A stretch of 64,000 bases of DNA, taken from contig SISS01000014.1 of the NCBI GenBank assembly GCA_004332335.1, positions 62,001 through 126,000 on the forward strand. Direction: 5' to 3'. The DNA is from Methanoregulaceae archaeon UXB-2016. Lineage in GTDB: Archaea > Halobacteriota > Methanomicrobia > Methanomicrobiales > Methanospirillaceae. The translations under genes and the position numbers were made by a program. Below the pieces are notes generated by a model. That model did no database searches. It was not told the DNA's origin and saw nothing but the letters and a program-made list of their open reading frames with translations. This document shows, in pieces, positions 8,681-17,800 of the stretch (within the stretch, counting starts at the first letter, position 1; each line of letters begins with the position of its first letter).

Positions 8681-9280
8681 GTGATGATCAGGGAACTGAT
8701 ATTCGTCAGCAGTGTGCAGAAGGAATTGGCCGAGGAACGAAAGGCTGTGAGGGATTTCATCATGGGCAATCGCCTCTTCTCACGGTACTTCGATCTCTTT
8801 CTTTTCGAGGACCTGCCTGCCGGAGACCGCAGGCCTGATGATCTCTACCTCGACCGTGTGGATGCGTGTTCAGTTTTTATCGCCCTCTTCGGCAACGAGT
8901 ACGGACGGGAGAACGGTGAGGTCGGGATATCAGCAGTGGAACGCGAATTTGATCGGGCAACCGAGACGGGAAAACATCGCCTGTTATTTATCAAGACTTC
9001 TGGTGATCATATACAACACCCGAAGATGGAGGCCTTAACTGCCCGTGCAAAGGATCAGCTCGTCTATCGTCGTTTCACCGGCATCTCGGAACTCACCGGG
9101 CAGGTTTACGACAGTCTCATCGAGTACCTTGAAGAACGGGGAATGATCCAGTGCAAGCCATTCGATGCAGCGTCCTCCCCGACGGCTCGATTGAGCGATC
9201 TCTCGCCTGAGAGGATCCGGTGGTTCCTTGCCGAGAGTCGGCGTGAACGGGGTCTCCCTCTCTCTCTCGGCGTCCCTTGA
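8681..9280 (+). CDS. DUF4062 domain protein, N-terminal part of a frameshifted DUF4062-ATPase gene
   Basis: The 199-residue frame starts after a G-rich ribosome site (GGGGGAAGTG) and encodes a DUF4062 domain (about residues 3-100): IFVSSVQKELAEERKAV, then DLFLFEDLPAG, and VFIALFGNEYG with VEREFDRA. DUF4062 is a Toll/TIR-like Rossmann-type domain common in defence loci. The frame stops at TGA 9278-9280 just after a CT repeat (9258-9268). The second half of the protein continues in another frame from about 9270. Adding one CT unit restores a single 523-residue protein. It lies between hsdM and hsdS, and base composition is lower in GC than the hsd genes, suggesting separate acquisition. Confidence 0.75.
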   Translation: MMIRELIFVSSVQKELAEERKAVRDFIMGNRLFSRYFDLFLFEDLPAGDRRPDDLYLDRVDACSVFIALFGNEYGRENGEVGISAVEREFDRATETGKHRLLFIKTSGDHIQHPKMEALTARAKDQLVYRRFTGISELTGQVYDSLIEYLEERGMIQCKPFDAASSPTARLSDLSPERIRWFLAESRRERGLPLSLGVP

Positions 9281-10250
9281 GGAGGTACTGACTCATCTCC
9301 GGCTCATGGGAGAAGGAAAACTGACCAATGCCGCCGTTCTGCTCTTCGGTCGTGACCCCCAGCGATCGTTCGACTTGGCGGTCATCAAGTGCGCCCATTA
9401 TCACGGCGTTGAGGTGGCCAAACCCATACCTTCTCTCCAGGTGTTCGGCGGTACATTGTTCGATCAGGTGGATGGTGCGGTGGATTTCGTCCTGTCCAAG
9501 CTCGATCGTGCTGTAAGTTCACGGGAGACCGGACCGAGGGCTATCGTGAGGTACGAGATTCCTGAAGCGGCGATCGCAGAGATCATCGTGAATGCCGTCG
9601 CTCACCGGGATTATACTTCACGTGCTGCAGTGCAGGTCTCGATCTTTGCCGACCGTGTCGAGGTATGGAACCCCGGACGATTACCGAGAGGCCTGACCCC
9701 CGATCAGCTCGCAAAGCCACATTCGTCCGAACCAGGTAATCCACTCCTCGCGACGCCCCTCTACCTCGCCCATTTCATCGAGAGTCTTGGTACGGGCACC
9801 CTCGATGTCATCCGACTCTGCCGGGAGGCCGGGCTGCCGGCCCCGGTCTTCGAGCAACGGGGCGGGCAGTTCGCGGTCACGCTCTGGCGGGACTGGCTGA
9901 CCCCCGGAGTTCTGGCCGGCCTCGCCCTCAACGATCGGCAACGGCAGGCTGTCACCCACCTGAAGACCGCCGGCAGGATTGGCAATACAGATTATCAGAG
10001 GATCACCGGCAGCACGAAGAAGACCGCGTCGCGGGACCTCGAGGACCTGGTGGAGAAAGGGTTGACCCAGAAGGTGGGCACGACGGGCCGGGGGGTGCAT
10101 TACGTGCTGAACCAGAAAGGGGACAAAAAAGGGACAAACGAGACATCGGTCGACTCATCCGGGAATGGGGACATCAAGGGGACAAACGAGACACCAGAGA
10201 GGAGATCTGATGCCGGCGAGCGATCTGGATCGAGGTCTGCGCATGAGTGA
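9228..10250 (+). CDS. GHKL-ATPase/winged-helix half of the DUF4062-ATPase gene
   Basis: The frame from about 9270 on carries the rest of the protein. A linker region SLEEVLTHLRLM-GKLTNAAVLLFG is typical of AlbA_2/Schlafen-type and RecG-like regulators. A HATPase_c_4 domain follows, with an N-box (EIIVNAVAHRDY), VWNPGRLP and SLGTGTLDVI. A C-terminal winged helix (about TGSTKKTASRDLEDLVEKG) and a charged tail come last. The tail contains two copies of the 15-bp repeat GGGACAAACGAGACA (10131-10145 and 10179-10193). On its own it would need a TTG at 9228 or an ATG at 9307; joined to the upstream frame it makes family sense. It could act as an ATP-dependent sensor or regulator beside the restriction enzyme. 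Confidence 0.75.
   Translation: MPRVGVNGVSLSLSASLEEVLTHLRLMGEGKLTNAAVLLFGRDPQRSFDLAVIKCAHYHGVEVAKPIPSLQVFGGTLFDQVDGAVDFVLSKLDRAVSSRETGPRAIVRYEIPEAAIAEIIVNAVAHRDYTSRAAVQVSIFADRVEVWNPGRLPRGLTPDQLAKPHSSEPGNPLLATPLYLAHFIESLGTGTLDVIRLCREAGLPAPVFEQRGGQFAVTLWRDWLTPGVLAGLALNDRQRQAVTHLKTAGRIGNTDYQRITGSTKKTASRDLEDLVEKGLTQKVGTTGRGVHYVLNQKGDKKGTNETSVDSSGNGDIKGTNETPERRSDAGERSGSRSAHE
9258..9268 (+). repeat. CT dinucleotide repeat at the frameshift junction
   Basis: Five CT units plus a C. The DUF4062 frame reads through it to a stop 10 bases later, while the ATPase frame emerges from it. Six units would join the two frames as GLPLSLSASLEEV. The position and unit size fit slipped-strand mispairing, or a sequencing or assembly error. 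Confidence 0.7.
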
Positions 10251-11664
10251 ATCACTCAGGCCCTATCCCGCATACCGGGACTCTGGCGTGGCGTGGCTCG
10301 GTGAGGTGCCGGCACATTGGGGGCTTATCCGCACGAAAACTTTGCTTCGGGAGCGCAGCCAGAAGGGATTTCCAGACGAACCATTACTGGCAGCGACACA
10401 AACAAAGGGCGTCGTACGAAAAGAACAGTACGAAAACCGGACGGTTCTTGCCCTGAAAGATCTTCATCTGCTCAAACTCGTCCGAGTTGGGGATTTTGTT
10501 ATCAGCTTGCGTTCGTTTCAAGGGGGGATCGAATACGCCAGAGAACAGGGCATCATTAGCCCTGCATATACTATTCTCTCTCCTGTTGACAGGCAAAATT
10601 ACGGTTACCTCGCCTGTTTGTTCAAGTCCAAACCGTTTATCGAGAATCTGACATTATTTGTTACCGGCATCCGAGAGGGACAGAACATAGATTATGAGAA
10701 GCTCAGCCGTTCACCCCTCCCTCTTCCACCTCTTCCCGAACAGTCCGCCATCGTCCGTTTCCTCGATCACGCCGACCGCCGGCTCCGTCGCGCCGTCCGG
10801 GCCAAGCGGCAGCTGATCGCGCTCCTCAACGAGCAGAAACAGGCCATCATCCACCGTGCCGTCACCCGCGGGCTCGATCCCGATGTTCCGCTCAAGGACT
10901 CCGGCGTGGAATGGCTCGGGGAGGTGCCGGCGCATTGGGAAATAAAGGCATTGAAGCGGGTTCTTCACCAATTGATCGATTGCGAGCATAAAACTGCACC
11001 GAAAGTTGATTTTAGCGAATATCGAGTGATCAGGACAACCGCTGTAAGACATGGTCATCTCAATTTACAAGGCACCTACTGCACGACAGCTGAGGGATTC
11101 GACGAATGGACCTGTCGTGGATGCCCAGAACCCGGAGATGTCGTATTCACTCGTGAAGCACCAGCGGGTGAGGCGTGTGTGATTCCTCCTGGATACAAGT
11201 TCTGTCTGGGTCAACGTACAGTGTTAATGAAGGTGAGGAAGGACCACTACGATTCACAGTACCTTGTGCATATTATCGATGTCGGCCCTCCAAGACATTT
11301 CATCAAATTAGCTTCGCAGGGTTCCACTGTCAGCCATTTCAACATAGAAGATATTGCGATTCTTCCAGTTCTTGTACCGCCATTTGAGGAACAGATTGCT
11401 ATTGTAAATCACTTGGAGAAAGTGACTCGATCAATGGATAATGAGGTGCAAAATACCCAACACGAGATTGACCTCCTCCTCGAGTTCCGCACCCGCCTGA
11501 TTGCGGACGTGGTCACGGGGAAGATCGACGTCCGCGAGGCCGCAGCCGGCCTGCCCGATGAGGCGGAGGAGCCGGCGCGGTTCGACGAATTCGAGGTGCC
11601 AGACGACGAGGAGCAGGACGCCTCGGGAGATCCCGACGTCGACCCTGAGGGGATTCTGTCATGA
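10210..11664 (+). CDS. hsdS: Type I restriction-modification specificity subunit HsdS
   Basis: The 484-residue protein recognises the split DNA target of the type I enzyme. It has the usual two-fold layout: each half begins with a near-identical segment (DSGVAWLGEVPAHW near residue 20 and DSGVEWLGEVPAHW near 230) before a target-recognition domain. Each domain is followed by a conserved helix region (LPPLPEQSAIVRFLD and VPPFEEQIAIVNHLE). Both recognition domains (about 10320-10730 and 10940-11480) are visibly A/T-richer than the helical spacers, as expected for exchanged domains. The ATG at 10210 has GGAG five bases upstream and lies inside the end of the ATPase frame; 10243 is an alternative. 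An acidic tail ends the protein. Its stop overlaps the hsdR start (ATGA). Confidence 0.93.
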   Translation: MPASDLDRGLRMSESLRPYPAYRDSGVAWLGEVPAHWGLIRTKTLLRERSQKGFPDEPLLAATQTKGVVRKEQYENRTVLALKDLHLLKLVRVGDFVISLRSFQGGIEYAREQGIISPAYTILSPVDRQNYGYLACLFKSKPFIENLTLFVTGIREGQNIDYEKLSRSPLPLPPLPEQSAIVRFLDHADRRLRRAVRAKRQLIALLNEQKQAIIHRAVTRGLDPDVPLKDSGVEWLGEVPAHWEIKALKRVLHQLIDCEHKTAPKVDFSEYRVIRTTAVRHGHLNLQGTYCTTAEGFDEWTCRGCPEPGDVVFTREAPAGEACVIPPGYKFCLGQRTVLMKVRKDHYDSQYLVHIIDVGPPRHFIKLASQGSTVSHFNIEDIAILPVLVPPFEEQIAIVNHLEKVTRSMDNEVQNTQHEIDLLLEFRTRLIADVVTGKIDVREAAAGLPDEAEEPARFDEFEVPDDEEQDASGDPDVDPEGILS

Positions 11665-14648
11665 CCACCGACACGAGCGAGCGGGGCCTCGAGCGGCTGA
11701 TCTGCACGGCCCTGACCGGCGCCCCGTGCGACCCGAACGTCGCCGGCGTGGCCGAACCCACCCCGTCCTACGGCAGTGCAGGCTACCGGTGCGGCCGGCC
11801 CGACGACTACGACCGCGAGTACTGCATCGACCTCGCGCAGCTCCGGGCGTTCCTCGAGGCGACGCAGCCCGACGCGGCCGAGGCCTTCGACCTCGGCAGC
11901 GATGGCCCCACCCGCCGGAAATTCCTCGCGCGACTACAGGGCGGGATCACGAAGCGCGGCACCATCGACGTCCTCCGGAACGGCCTCAAGCACGGTCCCC
12001 ACGACCTCGCCCTCTTCTACGGCACTCCGTCGGCCGGCAACCCGAAGGCTGCCGAGCGCTACGCCCTCAACCGGTTCACGGTCACCCGCCAGCTCCGGTA
12101 CAGCCGCGACGAGACCCGGCGCGCCCTCGACCTCTGCCTCCTCGTCAACGGCCTCCCGATCGCCACCTTCGAACTCAAGAACAGCCTGACCCGGCAGACC
12201 GTCGCCGACGCGATCGAGCAGTACAGGCGCGACCGCGACCCGCGCGAGCGCCTCTTCGAGTTCGGCCGGTGCGTCGCGCACTTCGCCGTGGACGAGCACG
12301 AGGTCCGCTTCTGCACGCACCTGAATGGCAAGGCCTCGTGGTTCCTGCCCTTCAATCGGGGATACGACGACGGCGCCGGCAACCCGCCGAACCCGACCGG
12401 CCTCAAGACCGACTACCTCTGGAAGCGGGTCCTCGCCCGCGACAGCCTCACCGACATCCTCGAGAACTACGCCCAGATCGTCGAGAAGCGCGACGAGCGG
12501 TCCAGCAGGAAGAGCCGTTCGCAGATCTTCCCCCGGTACCACCAGCTCGACGTCGTCCGCCGCCTCCTCGAGAACGCCGCGGTCTACGGTTCCGGCCGCC
12601 GGTATCTGATCCAGCACTCGGCCGGCTCCGGCAAATCGAACTCGATCGCCTGGCTCGCCCACCAGCTGATCGGGCTCCGGAAGGAGGACGCCCCGGTCTT
12701 CGACTCGATCATCGTCGTGACCGACCGCCGGGTTCTCGACAGTCAGATCCGGGACACCATCCAGCAGTTCGCGCAGGTCGGCGCCACAGTGGGCCATGCC
12801 GAGCACTCGGGCGACCTCCGCCGGTTCATCGAGGGCGGCAAGAAGATCATCATCACCACGGTCCAGAAGTTCCCGTTCATCCTCGACGACATCGGGAACG
12901 AGCACCGGCACCGCTCGTTTGCGATCCTCATCGACGAGGCGCACTCGAGCCAGGGGGGCAGGACCTCGTCCGCAGTCAGCGTCGCCCTCTCCGGAGTCGA
13001 GACCCCCGACGGAGAGGAGAGCCCCGAGGACCGGATCAACCGGATCATGGAGGCCCGGAAACTCCTTCCCAACGCGAGCTACTTCGCCTTCACAGCCACG
13101 CCCAAGAACAGGACGCTCGAGCTCTTCGGCGAGGCCTTCGAGGAGGGCGGAGTCGTCAAACACCGCCCCTTCCACAGTTACACCATGAAGCAGGCGATCG
13201 AGGAAGGCTTCATCCTCGACGTCCTGAAGAGTTACACGCCCGTGAACAGTTACTATCGCCTGGTCAAGACGGTCGAGGGCGACCCCGAGTTCGATGTCAA
13301 GCGGGCTCAGAAGAAGCTCCGCCGCTATGTCGAGAGCAACGACCACGCAATCCGGCTCAAGGCCGAGATCATGGTCGACCACTTCCACGACCAGGTCATG
13401 GCGCTCGGGAAGATCGGCGGACAGGCGCGGGCGATGGTGGTCACGAGCGGGATCCAGCGGGCCATCCAGTATTACCACGCCGTCGCGGACTACCTCGCCG
13501 AGCGGAAGAGCCCGTACAGGGCGATCGTCGCCTTCTCGGGCGAACACGACTACGGCGGCACGAAGGTGACCGAGGCCACGATCAACGGCTTCTCCTCGAA
13601 TGCGATCACGGACCGCATCCGACAGGACCCGTATCGGTTCCTGATCTGCGCCGACAAGTTCCAGACCGGGTACGACGAGCCCCTGCTCCACACCATGTAC
13701 GTGGACAAGATGCTCTCGGGGATCAGGGCCGTGCAGACCCTCTCACGACTGAACCGAGCGCACCCGCAGAAGCACGATACCTTCGTCCTGGACTTCATGA
13801 ACAGCACCGACACCATCCTCGCATCCTTCTCCGACTACTACCGCACGACGATCCTCTCGGACGTGACCGACCCGGACCGGCTCCACGACCTCAAGTCGGA
13901 GCTCGACGGACACCAGGTATACACGCGCGAACAGGTCTCAGAACTCACCGACCTCTACCTCGGCGGCGCGGACCGTGACCGGCTCGATCCGATACTCGAC
14001 GTGGCGGTCGCGTCCTACAACCAGGCGCTCGACGAGGACGGGCAGGTCGAATTCAAGTCCGGGGCCAAGGCCTTCCTCCGCATCTATGGTTTCCTCACCT
14101 CGATCCTGCCGTACTCGAACGCCGACTGGGAGAGGCTATCTATCTACCTGAATTTCCTGGTGCCGCGATTGCCGGCGCCGATCGAGGACGACCTCTCGAG
14201 GGGCATCCTCGAGACGATCGACATGGACAGTTACCGCGTCGAGGCGCAGAATGCCATCGCGATCGCGCTCCCCGATGATGACGGCGAGGTCGACCCGGCC
14301 ACCGTCGGCAGCGGCGGCCGACGGCCCGAGCCGGAGCTCGACCGCCTCTCCAACATCATCAGGACCTTCAATGACCAGTTCGGGAACATCACCTGGACCG
14401 ACGCCGATCACATCCACCGCCTCCTCACCGAGGAGATTCCGGCCAGGGTCGCGGCCGACAGCGCGTATCAGAATGCCCGCAGAAACCCGGACAAGCAGAA
14501 CGCCCGCATCGAGCACGACAAGGCACTGCAACGCGTGATGGCTGCGATCCTCACCGACGACACCGAGCTCTACAAGCAGTTCAGCGATAACGAGAGCTTC
14601 CGGCGGTGGCTCTCGGACAACGTGTTCGCGATGACCTATACTGCATAA
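11661..14648 (+). CDS. hsdR: Type I restriction endonuclease subunit HsdR
   Basis: The 995-residue protein is the ATP-driven translocase and nuclease of the restriction complex. The N-terminal nuclease domain shows a conserved segment ending in FELKNSL (the ExK part of the PD-(D/E)xK site). The superfamily 2 helicase motor follows: SAGSGKS at residues 320-326 (Walker A), DEAH at 425-428, FTATP (motif III-like), and a second RecA domain with FQTGYDEPLLHTMYVDK and QTLSRLNRAH. A helical C-terminal part for complex assembly completes the protein. All key motifs are present and the frame is intact, so with intact hsdM and hsdS the restriction system should be active. Confidence 0.96.
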   Translation: MTTDTSERGLERLICTALTGAPCDPNVAGVAEPTPSYGSAGYRCGRPDDYDREYCIDLAQLRAFLEATQPDAAEAFDLGSDGPTRRKFLARLQGGITKRGTIDVLRNGLKHGPHDLALFYGTPSAGNPKAAERYALNRFTVTRQLRYSRDETRRALDLCLLVNGLPIATFELKNSLTRQTVADAIEQYRRDRDPRERLFEFGRCVAHFAVDEHEVRFCTHLNGKASWFLPFNRGYDDGAGNPPNPTGLKTDYLWKRVLARDSLTDILENYAQIVEKRDERSSRKSRSQIFPRYHQLDVVRRLLENAAVYGSGRRYLIQHSAGSGKSNSIAWLAHQLIGLRKEDAPVFDSIIVVTDRRVLDSQIRDTIQQFAQVGATVGHAEHSGDLRRFIEGGKKIIITTVQKFPFILDDIGNEHRHRSFAILIDEAHSSQGGRTSSAVSVALSGVETPDGEESPEDRINRIMEARKLLPNASYFAFTATPKNRTLELFGEAFEEGGVVKHRPFHSYTMKQAIEEGFILDVLKSYTPVNSYYRLVKTVEGDPEFDVKRAQKKLRRYVESNDHAIRLKAEIMVDHFHDQVMALGKIGGQARAMVVTSGIQRAIQYYHAVADYLAERKSPYRAIVAFSGEHDYGGTKVTEATINGFSSNAITDRIRQDPYRFLICADKFQTGYDEPLLHTMYVDKMLSGIRAVQTLSRLNRAHPQKHDTFVLDFMNSTDTILASFSDYYRTTILSDVTDPDRLHDLKSELDGHQVYTREQVSELTDLYLGGADRDRLDPILDVAVASYNQALDEDGQVEFKSGAKAFLRIYGFLTSILPYSNADWERLSIYLNFLVPRLPAPIEDDLSRGILETIDMDSYRVEAQNAIAIALPDDDGEVDPATVGSGGRRPEPELDRLSNIIRTFNDQFGNITWTDADHIHRLLTEEIPARVAADSAYQNARRNPDKQNARIEHDKALQRVMAAILTDDTELYKQFSDNESFRRWLSDNVFAMTYTA

Positions 14649-14736
14649 CTGTCCAACCGGGGGAGGGGTCGCCCCCGCTTGATACCTGCCCGACCTCCCA
14701 CCGGGGCACAACGTAGCCGGTCACTCCTTTGAGCGT

Positions 14737-14745
14737 CATAAATAA
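14737..14745 (+). promoter_or_regulatory. TATA-like element of the PrimPol gene
   Basis: CATAAATAA stands about 27 bases before an 11-base C tract (14768-14778) and 67 bases before the ATG. At the usual archaeal spacing, transcription would begin at or next to the C tract. The 159-bp gap between hsdR and this gene has no coding sequence. Confidence 0.5.
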
Positions 14746-14767
14746 TACGACGTCGACTTTCATGTGA

Positions 14768-14778
14768 CCCCCCCCCCC
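14768..14778 (+). repeat. C11 homopolymer in the PrimPol leader
   Basis: Eleven consecutive C bases lie between the TATA-like element and the ribosome site (AAGGAGGA, 14793-14800). Long homopolymers are prone to length change. Here a change would alter spacing or the RNA 5' end, not the reading frame. Confidence 0.7.
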
Positions 14779-14807
14779 TCCGCTCTCTTCTCAAGGAGGA
14801 TAATACG

Positions 14808-17800
14808 ATGAAAGAATCAACAAGCGCCGGCGCGAATGCCGGCGCAGGCGCCCTCACGACGAGCGGCGCCGGCATGGCTGCACCGGGTAACCGGCGCATG
14901 ACCGTCATCGATTCCCTCCGGCTCCTCGTCGAGCTGGAAAGCGTCGTCGAGCTCCGGGCGATCGGGGTCGACGGCCGGATCGCGTCGGGGTACTTCGACG
15001 ACCTCGAGGCCCTGGCGAACGCCGTCGAGCCCATGGACGCCTCGGGTGACTACCGGGGGGTCTACCTCACCCTCAACCCGGTCGACCCCGCCCTGCTCGC
15101 CCGTCGGGCGAACCGCGTCCAGGGCCGGCTCGGGCGCGGTGACGCAACGACTGCCGACGGCGACGTGCTCCGCCGCCGCTGGCTCCCCGTCGACATCGAC
15201 CCCGTGCGGCCGAGCGGGATCTCGAGCACCGACGCCGAGCACGAAGTATCGTTCCGCACGGCAGAGGCGGTCCGCGAGTACCTCGCCAGCCTCGGGTGGC
15301 CCGCGCCGGTCGTCGCTGACAGCGGAAACGGAGCGCACCTGCTCTATCGAATCGAGCTCCCGAACGACGACGCGAGCACGGCGCTCGTAAAGGGCGTGCT
15401 TGCCGCGCTCGACGCGAGGTTCTCGAACGAGGGGGCGAAGGTCGACACGGCGAACCACAACGCGGCCCGGATCTGGAAGTGTTATGGAACCGTCAGCCGG
15501 AAGGGCGACTCGGTCCGCGACCGGCCCCACCGCCGGTCGGCGGTCGTCTCGTGCCCGGAGGTGTTCGGCGTCGTACCGGCCGATCGGCTGCGGGCGCTCG
15601 CCGGCGACCTGCCGCCGGCCCCCGCAGCGGGACCGCTCGACCTCCGCGCCTGGCTCGCCGGCCACGGCATCGGGGTCGCAAGCGACAAGCCCTGGCAGGG
15701 CGGCACCCTCTTCACCCTCGCCGAGTGCCCGTTCTCCGACGCCCACACGGACGGCGCGTACGCGGTCCAGTTCGCGAACGGCGCGGTCCACGCCGGGTGC
15801 AAGCACGACTCCTGCGGCGGGGGCCGGCAGCGGTGGCCCGAGCTCCGGAACCGGTTCGAGTCCGAGCGCGCCGAGCGGGTATCCCCGCCGGCTCCGGAGC
15901 CGGTATCAGAGCCCGACGAGGACCCCGCGGTAACGGCCGAGGCCCGCGAAGTCCTGGCCGCTGGCGACCCCCTCGCCTACATGGTCGCGGCCTTCAACCT
16001 CGATCACGTCGGAGACCCGGTCCTCGGCCAGTGCCTCGCCCTCTCCCTCGCCTCGCAGATCGTCTGGAACTCGCGGGGGCTCCACGCGATCACGACCGGA
16101 GAGAGCGGGAAGGGCAAGAGCGACGGCTACCGGGCCATGCTTCGGCAGGTGCCCGAACGGTTCAAGCTGAACGGCTCGTTCTCGGACAAAGCGCTCTACT
16201 ACAAGCAGGACCTCTCGCCCTCCTCCGTCTTCTTCGTCGACGACAAGGACATGTCCGACGCGATCCAGGAGGTCCTCAAGGAGGCGACCTCCTCGTTTTC
16301 CGAGCCGATCACGCACCACACCCTGACCACCGACCGGAAGCCCCTGACCTGCACCATCCCGGCCCGGTGCGTCTGGTGGGTCGCAAAAAAGGAGGGCACA
16401 GGCGACGACCAGGTCCTCAACCGTATGCTCACGGTCTGGGTGAACGAGTCGAAGGAGCAGGACCGGGCCGTGATCGGCTCCGCGATCGACCGCGAGGCCC
16501 GCGACGACGACCGGCCGCCCGGGGCGCACCGTGAGGTCCGGGTCTGCGGGGCGATGTGGGAGCTCCTGCACGGGCAGCTGATCGACGTGAACCTCTCGCG
16601 GTTCGTCCGGCGGATCCGGTTCTCGGATGTCAGGAACCGCCGCAACCCGCTGATGTTCCTCGACATGATCAAGTCGGTCGCGGCCCTCCGCTTCCTGCAG
16701 CGGGACCGGCGCGATCTCGCCGGCGGGGTCGTCCGGGTCTATGCGACCGAGGCTGATTTCGAGACGGCGGCCGGGATCTTCGCGGCCCTGCACGGGGCGG
16801 CCGGCAGCCAGGCCGAGAAGCTGACCAAGCGGGAGTCGGAGGTGCTGGACCTGATCGCGGCGGCAGGGCTCGAGGAGTTCACGATCCTGAAGATCCAGGC
16901 GCTCACGAACCTGAGTTATCACCAGATCTCCAGGATGATGAGCGGCTACCGGAGCCGGGGGGCGAACTACACCGGGCTCCTCGAGAAATGCCCGGCCGTC
17001 TCCACGCTCGATACGTCCATCTCGACGCAGGACGATGCCGGGGACGGGACGATCCGGCGGCGCGCGATCTCCTACACCTTCAACGCGCAGGTGTACCGCG
17101 ATTGGCGGACCGGCGGCCTGGTCTGGCTTGCCGAACCGGACCCGAAAGACGGGGGTCCGGACGGAGGTCGTTCGCTGCATGTGCAGCATGTTCGCAGCAC
17201 GTTTGCTGCAGGTGCTGCAAACCACGAAGACACAGAAACAGGGCAGGTTGACGAAACGGGTAGTATATCATCGCGCGTACTAGATCATAGATCGTCGTTT
17301 GCTGCAGATGGGGAGAACACACGGTGTTCGCGAACCGTGAGCGAGGCCGGGGGTGTGTCCGTGTTCTCCGCACTCTGCGGTAAAGAGATCGCAGACCTGG
17401 ACGAGAACGCAGGAATCTGGCATCCGGGCGCCCAAAAGGCCCCGTTGGCCTGCAGCAGCCTGCAGCAACCTGCTGCAAATGTGCAGCAAAGCACTCCGTC
17501 CCCAGCCGACGGCACGGCCTTCACCCTCGCCGGAGTCGACCCGGCCGACTACGCCCCCATCCCGGACGGGGTCGGGCTGGAGGAGTGCCCGCTCTGCGGC
17601 GGCCGGGCCGTGCACTATGTCGAGAAGTACCGGGCCCGCCGGGCTCGCGACCCGGGAGCGCCGGGCCGGCGGATCTGCCGGAGGTGTTACGACGCGGCAC
17701 GGCGTCGCGAGCAGTCCGCGGTGCGGGTCCTCCCGGGCGTGCTCCCGCTCGGCGAGCTCGCGCCGGTCGAGCCGGGCCGCCTCGGGCGGTGCGACGTCTG

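Noticed and set aside
11934-13691. Long reverse frame opposite hsdR
   Set aside because: Antisense shadow of a well-supported helicase gene; no start signal and no family resemblance.
17170-17492. CRISPR array
   Set aside because: Repeats are too short, irregularly spaced and in both orientations, and there are no equal spacers.
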